From Burkholderiaceae bacterium (GTDB lineage: Bacteria > Pseudomonadota > Gammaproteobacteria > Burkholderiales > Burkholderiaceae_F): a DNA stretch of 5,100 bases. The first letter of the stretch is position 1, and each line of letters opens with the position of its first letter. The position numbers and the translations under genes are program-made. Where the stretch lies: positions 1 to 5,100 of the forward strand of contig JACCSD010000019.1 of assembly GCA_013813185.1 (NCBI GenBank). Reading direction: 5' to 3'. Shown piece by piece: positions 1 to 5,100 of the stretch. Below the pieces are notes generated by a model. It was not told where the DNA came from, did no database searches, and saw only the letters and a program-made list of their open reading frames with translations.

Positions 1-584
1 AAACGGCCGCGGCGCTCGCTCAGCTGGTGCAGAGTGCGCGCGAGCGCATCGTGATTCAGTCGCCGTATCTGGTGCTGTCGGACAAGGCGATGGATCTGTT
101 TCGCCAGATCACCGCGCGCGGCGTCACGGTGCGCATCAATACCAACTCGCTGGCTTCGACCGATAATCTTGCGGCCTTCAGCGGATACCGAAACCAGCGC
201 GCCCGGTTGCTCAGGATGGGACTGCAGATTTACGAGTACAAGCCGGCGCCGGACGTCCAGCTCAAGCTGATGCAGCGCTCTGCAACGGCGACCGGGAAGA
301 CGCCGATTTTTTCGCTGCACGCCAAGACGCTGGTGGTCGATTCGAAGATTGTCTACATCGGGACGTTCAACTTCGACCCGCGCTCCGAGAACCTAAATAC
401 CGAGGTCGGCGCGATCATCCACGACCCGGCGCTCGCGCGCGCGGTGGAAGCCTCGATCGAAACCGACATGGCACCCGCCAACAGCTGGGACGCCGGCCGA
501 GATGATCCCGATCAATACGTTTCGTTGGCGAAGCGGAGCAAGGCGCGGTTATTTCAGCTGATGCCTCTGAAGCCGTTGCTATGA
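1..584 (+). CDS. Phospholipase D family protein, ClsC-like cardiolipin synthase, C-terminal part (5' end outside window)
   Basis: The reading frame is open from base 3, so the gene starts upstream; the GTG at 27 is just an internal valine codon. About 193 residues are visible. They contain one complete HKD motif starting at base 318: H-A-K, four residues, D, six residues, G-T, followed by FNFDPRS and LNTEVG. This is the second catalytic motif of PLD-superfamily phospholipid synthases. The upstream part (IQSPYLV, then a RINTNSLAS block and a GYRNQRARLL block) and the end (MPLKPLL) fit the ClsC/YmdC branch. Known members transfer phosphatidyl groups to make cardiolipin at the inner membrane, using two HKD motifs; the first would lie upstream of the window. 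The stop TGA at 582 overlaps an ATG at 581 that is in frame with the next small gene. The PLD family is near certain. Substrate and the exact ClsC assignment are inferred. Confidence 0.9.
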   Translation, partial: TAAALAQLVQSARERIVIQSPYLVLSDKAMDLFRQITARGVTVRINTNSLASTDNLAAFSGYRNQRARLLRMGLQIYEYKPAPDVQLKLMQRSATATGKTPIFSLHAKTLVVDSKIVYIGTFNFDPRSENLNTEVGAIIHDPALARAVEASIETDMAPANSWDAGRDDPDQYVSLAKRSKARLFQLMPLKPLL

Positions 585-644
585 CAGACCGCGCGCGCGA
601 TATGGCGGGTAATCTTCGTGTCAACGCGGGGAGCACTTCTAACT

Positions 645-652
645 GGGAGGAG
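645..652 (+). promoter_or_regulatory. Strong Shine-Dalgarno sequence for the 26-residue peptide gene
   Basis: GGGAGGAG lies 6 bases before the ATG at 659. It is the best plus-strand ribosome binding site I saw in the window, and it is the main reason to call translation of the small downstream frame and to prefer the 659 start over the in-frame ATG at 581. Confidence 0.7.
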
Positions 653-658
653 TTTGTG

Positions 659-739
659 ATGGGCAATCGTGACCGGCCACGTAAGGAACAGAAAAAACCT
701 AAGCAACCGAAAAAACCGGCGCGGCCTTCGTTGAACTGA
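659..739 (+). CDS. Small basic Lys/Pro-rich protein, 26 residues
   Basis: This very short gene (ATG 659, TGA 737-739) encodes MGNRDRPRKEQ followed by a Lys/Pro tail, ending RPSLN. The tail holds two copies of a six-residue unit, KKPKQP and KKPARP, over bases 692-727, so the DNA has two A6 runs 18 bases apart. An optimal Shine-Dalgarno sequence sits 6 bases upstream, which is strong support for translation. The same frame is open back to an ATG at 581 that forms an ATGA overlap with the PLD stop; that start would give 52 residues. I prefer 659 because of the ribosome binding site and because the MGNRD start resembles tiny lysine-rich hypothetical proteins I recall from other bacteria. The peptide has no membrane segment and no cysteines. 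Strong positive charge suggests nucleic acid, ribosome or anionic lipid binding, but this is inference and the function is unknown. Confidence 0.65.
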   Translation: MGNRDRPRKEQKKPKQPKKPARPSLN

Positions 740-848
740 GCGGGGAGTCGAGCGCGCGTTTGCGCGGCCCATGAAGAGCGCGTCCGAAAGTGCTTCGCTC
801 ATGGGTGCAGGCGTGGGCTCTTTGCTCAGGTTGCCGGCCGGGTCCGTT

Positions 849-1322
849 ATGCAGATAAGACGCGCCGTTGCGCGAGAAGCTGGGGCGCTGTCGAAGCTCG
901 CACTGATCGCAAAGGCGCATTGGGGCTACCAACGCGCGCAGCTGCAAGTCTGGAACTCGAGTTTGGAAATTACTGCCGAGTCGATATCTGCTCGGCCTAC
1001 GTTCGTTGCAGACCTCGATGGGCAAGTGATCGGTTTCTATTCGTTAGTCCCCTCACTGGCCGCGTGGGAGCTCGACAATCTATGGGTCACTCCTCTTTTC
1101 ATCAGAAAGGGTATCGGTCGGGCGCTTCTAATGCATGCCGCGCAGATCGCGGCGGAGCGCGGAGCGACATCCATCTTGGTCGATGCCGATCCGAATGCCG
1201 AGACTTTTTATGTGTCTTGTGGTGCAACGCGCGTTGGCGCGGTGAGCGCTCCAATCGCAGGCGAGTCAGGTCGCGTTCGTCCTCAACTCGTGATGTCAAT
1301 CACGCGCTCTGACACTGCTTGA
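849..1322 (+). CDS. GNAT family N-acetyltransferase
   Basis: A 157-residue protein with the length and layout of a single GNAT domain, which moves an acetyl group from acetyl-CoA to an amine or amino acid side chain. Start ATG 849 gives MQIRRA, the usual first beta strand. In-frame ATGs at 771 and 801 would add 26 or 16 residues of low-complexity sequence unlike the family. None of the three starts has a good Shine-Dalgarno sequence, so the start is moderately sure. The core strand and acetyl-CoA-binding turn are at about residues 74-94 (ELDNLWVTPLFIRKGIGRALL region). The G-x-G turn is present, but isoleucine stands where many members have Gln or Arg. Motif B with DADPNAETFY and a CGA turn follows at about 112-126. 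The substrate cannot be told. It lies 109 bases after the peptide gene and 95 bases before the MAPEG gene, so joint transcription is possible but not shown. Confidence 0.85.
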   Translation: MQIRRAVAREAGALSKLALIAKAHWGYQRAQLQVWNSSLEITAESISARPTFVADLDGQVIGFYSLVPSLAAWELDNLWVTPLFIRKGIGRALLMHAAQIAAERGATSILVDADPNAETFYVSCGATRVGAVSAPIAGESGRVRPQLVMSITRSDTA

Positions 1323-1417
1323 GACTTCAACTGAGTCGCATGCAGCAATTCGCTCCCGAAAACCCCGTTCATCTCCTCGGGCTGGAACGTGCACTGTTTG
1401 ACTAGTCGCGAGCAGAT

Positions 1418-1810
1418 ATGCAAATCCTGCCTCTCTACGCATCGATCCTCGCACTGCTTTTCGTAGCGCTCAGCGTTCGGACATTGCGGCTGCGTCGCAG
1501 TCTCAGAATCGCCATCGGCGATGCCGGAAGCGAAACGATGTTGCGCGCCATGCGCGTTCACTCGAACTTTGCGGAGTACGTTCCGTTAAGCCTTATCTTG
1601 ATTTACTTCGTCGAGACTCAGGGAGCGCACCCATTATTTGTGCACCTCCTGGGACTTGGCCTTCTTGCCGGAAGGGCATCGCATGCCTTCGGCGTGAGTC
1701 AAGCGAAAGAGAACTACAGGTTTCGAGTGTTCGGTATGGCAATGACGTTGACGACGCTTGTCTTGTCGTCGGCCTACTTGTTGGTCGCATACGTCGCCTA
1801 TGGACGCTGA
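1418..1810 (+). CDS. MAPEG family membrane protein, YecN-like
   Basis: A 130-residue protein with the pattern of the MAPEG family (membrane-associated proteins in eicosanoid and glutathione metabolism). It has hydrophobic segments at about residues 5-21, 53-66, 73-88 and 106-127, giving a four-helix bundle in the inner membrane. The family signature is clear at residues 41-57: MLRAMRVHSNFAEYVPL, with the conserved Arg, His, Asn and Glu of the R-x-H-x-N-x-x-E block. A second conserved stretch, AGRASHAFG, is at 84-92. Eukaryotic members are glutathione transferases or isomerases; bacterial YecN-like members mostly lack a proven reaction, so a glutathione-linked role is inference. ATG 1418 is preceded only by a weak GAGCAG-type site. 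The last 11 bases overlap the start of the monooxygenase gene, which suggests coupled translation of the two. Confidence 0.9.
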   Translation: MQILPLYASILALLFVALSVRTLRLRRSLRIAIGDAGSETMLRAMRVHSNFAEYVPLSLILIYFVETQGAHPLFVHLLGLGLLAGRASHAFGVSQAKENYRFRVFGMAMTLTTLVLSSAYLLVAYVAYGR

Positions 1811-3374
1811 CGTCCTGGTCGTCGGAGCCGGCCCGACCGGGCTGATGCTGGCGAATCAGCTCGCGCGACACGGCGTGCGAGTGGTGATCATCGACCGGCA
1901 CGCAGGTCCATCGTTGCAGACAAGGGCGTTGGGCGTGCAGGCGCGCACGCTGGAGATCTACTCGCACCTCGGCATCGTCGATCGCGCCCTCGATCTCGGC
2001 AAGCGCGCTACCGGTGCCAACCTGTGGGCCGAAGGGCGGCGCACTGCGCGCGTCCCGATTGGCGACATCGGACGCGACCTGAGTCCTTATCCGTTTCTTC
2101 TGATCCTCGGCCAGGATGACAACGAACAACTGATGGGCGACGCGCTGCGCAACCATGGGAACACAGTGCGCTGGAATACGGAACTGGTCGGTATCCATCA
2201 GGACACAAGCAAGGTCAAGGCAACGCTGAAACAACCTGACGGAACGATCACCGAGATCACGGCTGCGTGGGTCGCCGGCTGCGACGGCGCGCGCAGCGCG
2301 GTGCGCGAGCTGAACGCGATCGAGTTTGTAGGCGCGCTGTACGAGCACGTGTTCTTCGTCGCCGATACACAAATGACGGGACCGATGGTGCCCGACGAGC
2401 TCAACATCTATCTGTGGCGTGAAGGATTTCACTTGTTCTTCCCGATGCGCGGCGCCGACCACTGGCGGGTCGTCGGCATCCTGCCGCAGGAGCTGCGGGG
2501 AAGGGAAGATCTGACGTTTGAAGATGTGATTCCCTCGGTGCAACAGGAAGCGGGCGCGGACTTGTCGTTCAAAGCGTGCAGCTGGTACTCGACGTACCGT
2601 ATTCATCACCGGTGCGCGGCGCGCTTTCGCGACCGCCGCTGCTTCCTGCTCGGCGATGCGGCACACATCCACAGCCCGGTCGGCGCGCAAGGCATGAACA
2701 CCGGCCTGCAGGATGCCTACAACCTGGCGTGGAAGCTCGCGCTCGTGGTGTCGGAGCGTGCGGATGCCGCGCTGCTCGACTCCTACGAAGCCGAACGCAT
2801 CCCGGTCGCGAAGCGGCTGCTGAGCACGACCGACCGCGCGTTCCAGTTGATCGTTTCGGACAGTTGGCTGGCCGGACTCTTTCGCACGCGCGTGCTCGCC
2901 AACGTTGCGGCTTTTGCAATGCGCTTCGACAGAGTCCGGAAACTCGCGTTTTTGACGATTGCCCAGATCGGCATCGAGTACCGTGACAGCCCTCTATCGG
3001 ACTCGCTACCGGGCCTGGCTGAGGACGCGCCACGCGCAGGAGATCGTTTTCCGTGGCTTCGCGTCAGGCTGCAGCGCAATGGTCCCGTCGAAGATTTGTT
3101 CGCGAAGCTCGACGACACACGATTCAATCTTCTTCTGATCGGGCAACCTTCGTCATCGGTTGAGCTGCCGGGGTTTCACGATCGACTACGCGTCCTCGCG
3201 CTGCCGAGCGACTCTGCCAACGATAAAGAGTTCGCAAGGCAGCGGATCCCGCAACCTTCTTTCTATCTGCTGCGTCCCGACGGGCATGTTGGACTTGCGG
3301 GTACTCACCTCGATGTTGCGGCAGCCTCCCGCTACGTCTCCGAGCGCCTGCACATCGGGGGCGCCGTTGCGTAA
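1800..3374 (+). CDS. FAD-dependent monooxygenase, class A aromatic hydroxylase type (PheA/TfdB/MhpA group)
   Basis: A 524-residue flavoprotein with all three signatures of the p-hydroxybenzoate hydroxylase superfamily. Residues 9-14 are GAGPTG, the Rossmann dinucleotide site, with the usual acidic end of strand 2 at IIDR. Residues 160-163 are GCDG, the DG motif that contacts FAD and NAD(P)H. Residues 285-306 start GDAAHIHSPVGAQGMNTG, the flavin ribityl-binding GD motif. The C-terminal 130 or so residues match the thioredoxin-like tail of the phenol hydroxylase/MhpA group, including YLLRPDGHVG at about 489-498. Members hydroxylate phenols, polyketides or antibiotics using NAD(P)H and O2; the substrate here is unknown. 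I chose ATG 1800 because MDADVLVVGAGPTG is a typical N-terminus; the frame is open further upstream, but that extension is not family-like. No Shine-Dalgarno is visible, and the start lies inside the MAPEG gene, so translation probably depends on ribosomes ending there. Confidence 0.92.
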   Translation: MDADVLVVGAGPTGLMLANQLARHGVRVVIIDRHAGPSLQTRALGVQARTLEIYSHLGIVDRALDLGKRATGANLWAEGRRTARVPIGDIGRDLSPYPFLLILGQDDNEQLMGDALRNHGNTVRWNTELVGIHQDTSKVKATLKQPDGTITEITAAWVAGCDGARSAVRELNAIEFVGALYEHVFFVADTQMTGPMVPDELNIYLWREGFHLFFPMRGADHWRVVGILPQELRGREDLTFEDVIPSVQQEAGADLSFKACSWYSTYRIHHRCAARFRDRRCFLLGDAAHIHSPVGAQGMNTGLQDAYNLAWKLALVVSERADAALLDSYEAERIPVAKRLLSTTDRAFQLIVSDSWLAGLFRTRVLANVAAFAMRFDRVRKLAFLTIAQIGIEYRDSPLSDSLPGLAEDAPRAGDRFPWLRVRLQRNGPVEDLFAKLDDTRFNLLLIGQPSSSVELPGFHDRLRVLALPSDSANDKEFARQRIPQPSFYLLRPDGHVGLAGTHLDVAAASRYVSERLHIGGAVA

Positions 3375-3384
3375 GCGATGCCGC

Positions 3385-4095
3385 TCACGCCGCGGCCTTG
3401 GAAATCAGCTTCGATTCCAACAGGACATCGACGCCGGATAGCGGCCGGATCGCTCGCGCGGGAATATTCTCTTCGGCACGCCAGCGCGCGACTGCCAAGC
3501 GCTTCGATTCGCCCGCTACCAGAAACAAGACTTCGCGCGAGCGGCTCAATCGTGCGGCACTCAGCGACACACGCTGCGGCAGCGGCTGCGGTGCATCGAA
3601 TACAGCGAGCGCATCCGAAGCGCCTGGTCCACTGCCCCACTCGTTATTAGGAAACAAGCTGGCGGTGTGAGCGTCTTCGCCAAGCCCCAGCAATACCAAA
3701 TCGAACTCGCCAACGCTGCGTAGCGTTTCAGCATAAGCGAGAGCGGCCGCACTCGCTCCGAGCTCGGCGGGAATCGGGTGCACTTGATCTTTCGGGATCG
3801 GCACGTGGTCTAGCCATTCGGTCGCCGCCATCTTGCTGTTGCGCTCGGCGTCGTCTGCTGGCAGGCAGCGTTCGTCGCCGAAGTACACGTTCCAGCGCTG
3901 CCAGTCTGCATCTCGTTCGCGCAGTAGTCGATATACGCCGCGCGGCGTGTTGCCGCCGGCAAGCACGATGACGAATTCGCCACGCTGTGCGAAGGCACGC
4001 GTGGCGGCGTCGATGATGCGTCGGCATGCAGCCCGCTCCAATTCAGGGACGTCGGCAACTGCGAGCCAGCGCACGTCGCTTGCCGACGCGCTCAC
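3385..4095 (-). CDS. pgl: 6-phosphogluconolactonase
   Basis: A 236-residue protein of the Pgl/DevB family. It hydrolyses 6-phosphogluconolactone to 6-phosphogluconate in the oxidative pentose phosphate or Entner-Doudoroff route, in the cytosol. Family blocks appear in order: LAGGNTPRGVY at 45-55 (phosphate-binding GGxTP), YFGDERCLP at 71-79 followed by RNS, GLGEDAHTASLFP at 137-149 with the conserved His143, and RVSLSAARL with FLVAGESKR at 175-199. The usual Gly before His143 is Ala142, a mild change at a conserved spot. Length is normal and the frame is clean, so the gene looks functional. The start is GTG at 4095; an in-frame stop lies three codons upstream, so no longer start exists, though a GTG seven codons inside is a weaker alternative. 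The gene begins 6 bases after the end of the broken gnd and is probably co-transcribed with it. It ends 10 bases from the convergent monooxygenase. Confidence 0.95.
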   Translation of the reverse strand: MSASASDVRWLAVADVPELERAACRRIIDAATRAFAQRGEFVIVLAGGNTPRGVYRLLRERDADWQRWNVYFGDERCLPADDAERNSKMAATEWLDHVPIPKDQVHPIPAELGASAAALAYAETLRSVGEFDLVLLGLGEDAHTASLFPNNEWGSGPGASDALAVFDAPQPLPQRVSLSAARLSRSREVLFLVAGESKRLAVARWRAEENIPARAIRPLSGVDVLLESKLISKAAA

Positions 4096-4101
4096 CGCTT
4101 C

Positions 4102-4471
4102 TTACTCATGCTTCTTGATCTCGTGCCCGCCAAACTGATTGCGCATCGCCGACAGCATCTTCGCTGCGAATGAATCCGAATCGCGCGCCGCCAGGCGCGC
4201 AAGCAGCGCGAGCGTGATCGCCGGCGCGGGCACGTAGGTCGATCGCTTCGGCAACTGTCCACCGTCCTTCGCCGGAGTCGGGTACCGTGCGCGGCGCTGC
4301 GAGTTTCCCCGCCAGCGCATCGAGCGAGGCGACGGACTCGGCACCGTGTTGCTCGACGCGCTTGCGTGCTTCCAGCTTGAAGTCAAAGCCGACGACGCGG
4401 TGGCCGCCTCGCACCAGCCGCGGTGTCATGTTGGCACCCATGCGCCCGAGCCCGATCCTGCCGAGTTCCAT
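4102..4471 (-). pseudogene. gnd: Remnant of 6-phosphogluconate dehydrogenase (decarboxylating), with internal deletion and frameshift
   Basis: The first 63 codons from ATG 4471 are a normal Gnd start: MELGRIGLGRMGANM with the Rossmann GxGxxG, then GGHRVVGFDF and a DALAGKLAAPRTV segment. In the same frame the sequence then jumps to PDSGEGRWTVAEAIDL (about 4282-4235), a block that belongs near residue 250 of the roughly 300-residue form of the enzyme. The rest of the conserved tail, VPAPAITLALLARL to NQFGGHEIK, is only read after a shift of frame at about 4230-4237, and ends at TAA 4102-4104. About 180-200 codons are missing, including the G-T-S-G-G substrate loop and the K-x-x-H-N-G-I-E catalytic block, so the product cannot be an active dehydrogenase. 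Read without the shift, the first frame ends at TGA 4106-4108 after 121 codons. The start follows the GYD gene by 9 bases and the end precedes pgl by 6 bases. Confidence 0.88.
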
Positions 4472-4480
4472 CCGGAATTC

Positions 4481-4774
4481 CTATGCCAACTTGGCCAGAA
4501 CTCCGTTCATTTCTTCCCTGGAGAAAGCTCGCATCGTCTGGGTCCGGATGTTTCCTCCGGAACCGATTGCCAATCCGAATGCGGTCATTGACGCGTCGTC
4601 AGGCGCTTCGAATATTCCAACCACGTCGTAGCTTCCCAGAGTCCAGAAAAACTCCTTCACGGTGACGCCGAATTTCTTGGCCTGTTCCTTGACTGCGTCT
4701 GATCGCTTGCCCGTGTCTTTAGCGGTGCGAACGCCTTGATCTGTGAAGTTCGTGAGGACGATGTAAGTGGCCAT
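4481..4774 (-). CDS. GYD domain-containing protein
   Basis: A 97-residue protein matching the GYD family of small ferredoxin-like alpha/beta proteins. It begins MATYIVLTNFTDQGVR, a typical family N-terminus, and carries FFWTLGSYDVVGIFEAPDD at about residues 42-60, which includes the G-x-Y-D motif that names the family. The end, GNIRTQTMRAFSREEM, is also typical, and the length matches the family. ATG 4774 is chosen because GGGAGGAA sits 6 bases upstream; a GTG at 4831 in the same frame would add 19 residues unlike the family. The biochemical function of the family is not established. It is a soluble cytosolic protein by sequence. It is the first gene of a tightly spaced group with the broken gnd and pgl, so it probably shares their promoter, but a role in the pentose phosphate pathway is only inferred from position. 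Confidence 0.9.
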   Translation of the reverse strand: MATYIVLTNFTDQGVRTAKDTGKRSDAVKEQAKKFGVTVKEFFWTLGSYDVVGIFEAPDDASMTAFGLAIGSGGNIRTQTMRAFSREEMNGVLAKLA

Positions 4775-4780
4775 GATGAT

Positions 4781-4788
4781 TTCCTCCC
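4781..4788 (-). promoter_or_regulatory. Strong Shine-Dalgarno sequence for the GYD gene
   Basis: On the minus strand the bases read GGGAGGAA, six bases before ATG 4774. This settles the start of the GYD protein at 4774 rather than at the in-frame GTG at 4831. Confidence 0.75.
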
Positions 4789-4822
4789 TGGTGGCGTGTG
4801 AGACCCGGCAAAGACTGTCGAT

Positions 4823-4884
4823 CGGCGGCACGGCCTCGGTGTGCCAGCCGGGCTCGATGCTACGCGCCGTAATTCGGGGCTGGC
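4823..4884 (-). other. Competing inverted repeats in the leader between the DUF6494-like and GYD genes
   Basis: Three arms lie in the 132-base gap. Arm A (4878-4884) and arm B (4843-4849) form a perfect 7-base inverted repeat, gccagcc with ggctggc, around a 28-base loop. Arm B extended (4841-4850) also pairs with arm C (4823-4831) as a 9-base stem with one bulged base and a 9-base loop. Pairing A-B and pairing B-C exclude one another. Arm C is followed on the minus strand by a mixed AGTCTTTGCC stretch rather than a clean U-run, so a factor-independent terminator is weak at best. It could end transcription of the upstream gene, tune the GYD-gnd-pgl leader, or be chance pairing in GC-rich DNA. 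I see no convincing -35/-10 promoter here. Confidence 0.3.
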
Positions 4885-4906
4885 GCGATCTCCGACTAAA
4901 TGGCGC

Positions 4907-5100
4907 TCAACTGAGGTTGATCTCGCCGTCGAAACTGACCTTCAACTTTAGGCCAGCGATCTCAAGTGTCATTCTTGCGGGGAACGATTCCGTCCCTGCG
5001 ATCGTGCGATCAGCTATGGCCTTTGCTACCGCCTGCTCAATTTCACGCTGCGAGCTAACGCCGACCATCTTTAGGTACTTGCGAATGCTCAGATTGAATG
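4907..5100 (-). CDS. DUF6494-like small protein (5' end outside window)
   Basis: On the minus strand a frame is open from the window edge to TGA 4907-4909, giving 63 whole residues. It starts FNLSIRKYLKMVGVSSQREI and continues with an EQAVAKAIAD helix, a SFPARMTLEIAGL stretch and the end VSFDGEINLS. The order of an N-terminal helical S-I-R-K-(F/Y)-L-K-x-V-G block, S-Q-R-E-I-E, P-A-x-M-T-L and a final beta hairpin with FDGEI matches what I remember of the DUF6494 family of about 65-75 residue proteins in proteobacteria. Only about 4-8 residues and the start codon should be missing. It has no signal peptide or membrane segment in the visible part. The function of the family is unknown. It lies 132 bases upstream of the GYD gene on the same strand and may or may not share its transcript. 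Confidence 0.75.
   Translation of the reverse strand, partial: FNLSIRKYLKMVGVSSQREIEQAVAKAIADRTIAGTESFPARMTLEIAGLKLKVSFDGEINLS

Noticed and set aside
753..766. Small hairpin CGCGC/GCGCG after the micropeptide gene as a terminator.
   Set aside because: Only five base pairs and no T-run follows; such pairs are expected by chance in GC-rich sequence.
771..848. N-terminal extension of the acetyltransferase from ATG 771 or 801.
   Set aside because: The added 26 or 16 residues do not resemble the GNAT fold and have no better ribosome site; the domain begins naturally at MQIRRA (849).
1340..1405. Short plus-strand frame of 21 codons, whose minus strand reads EEMNGV like the end of the GYD protein at 4481-4774 (about 15 of 18 bases alike).
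   Set aside because: The similarity is only about six residues, no other GYD sequence is visible around it, and no stop follows at the expected place. Chance is more likely than a decayed second GYD copy. No ribosome site supports the plus-strand frame.
1593..2690. Long 365-codon minus-strand open frame opposite the MAPEG and monooxygenase genes.
   Set aside because: It is Arg/Ala/Val-rich, with no recognisable domain, and lies exactly opposite two well-supported genes. This is the usual mirror frame of GC-rich coding DNA.
4106..4471. Reading the 121-codon frame as an intact novel NAD-binding protein.
   Set aside because: The order of conserved Gnd blocks, with the C-terminal block continuing in another frame, shows a deletion and frameshift rather than a new protein.
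4775..4831. N-terminal extension of the GYD protein from GTG 4831.
   Set aside because: The strong Shine-Dalgarno at 4781-4788 and the typical MATYIV start place the true start at 4774.

Overview
The window reads as a GC-rich proteobacterial chromosome segment, probably beta- or gammaproteobacterial, although taxonomy cannot be fixed from 5.1 kb. The reasons are the gene families present (a ClsC-like phospholipase D protein, a YecN-like MAPEG protein, a GYD-domain protein, a DUF6494-type small protein, pgl and gnd), the dense packing, and the C/G-rich third codon positions. No tRNA, rRNA, CRISPR array, insertion sequence or phage gene was seen, and no gene-free stretch exceeds about 130 bases.

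Plus-strand half (1-3374): the 3' part of a ClsC-like phospholipase D/cardiolipin synthase gene enters from the left. A tiny Lys/Pro-rich peptide gene with a near-perfect Shine-Dalgarno sequence follows (659-739). Its frame is open back to an ATG that overlaps the stop of the PLD gene. Next come a GNAT acetyltransferase (849-1322), a MAPEG-family membrane protein (1418-1810) and a class A FAD-dependent aromatic-ring-type monooxygenase (1800-3374). The last two overlap by 11 bases and are probably translationally coupled. All genes point the same way, but their functions do not form an obvious single pathway. Detoxification or modification of small molecules is the loosest shared theme.

Minus-strand half (5100-3385): a DUF6494-like small protein enters from the right edge (4907-5100). 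It is followed by a 132-base leader with competing inverted repeats, a GYD-domain protein (4481-4774) with an excellent ribosome binding site, a broken gnd (6-phosphogluconate dehydrogenase, 4102-4471), and an apparently intact 6-phosphogluconolactonase gene pgl (3385-4095). GYD, gnd remnant and pgl are spaced by 6-9 bases, as in an operon. The gnd remnant keeps the N-terminal Rossmann start and the C-terminal tail but has lost roughly 180-200 central residues, and it also carries a frameshift. pgl converges on the monooxygenase with only 10 bases between the two stop codons.

The most notable observations are the decayed gnd held inside a still tightly spaced pgl operon, the Lys/Pro-rich micropeptide, and the small DUF6494-like gene at the edge. 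I see no convincing evidence for a wholly new multi-gene system in this window.
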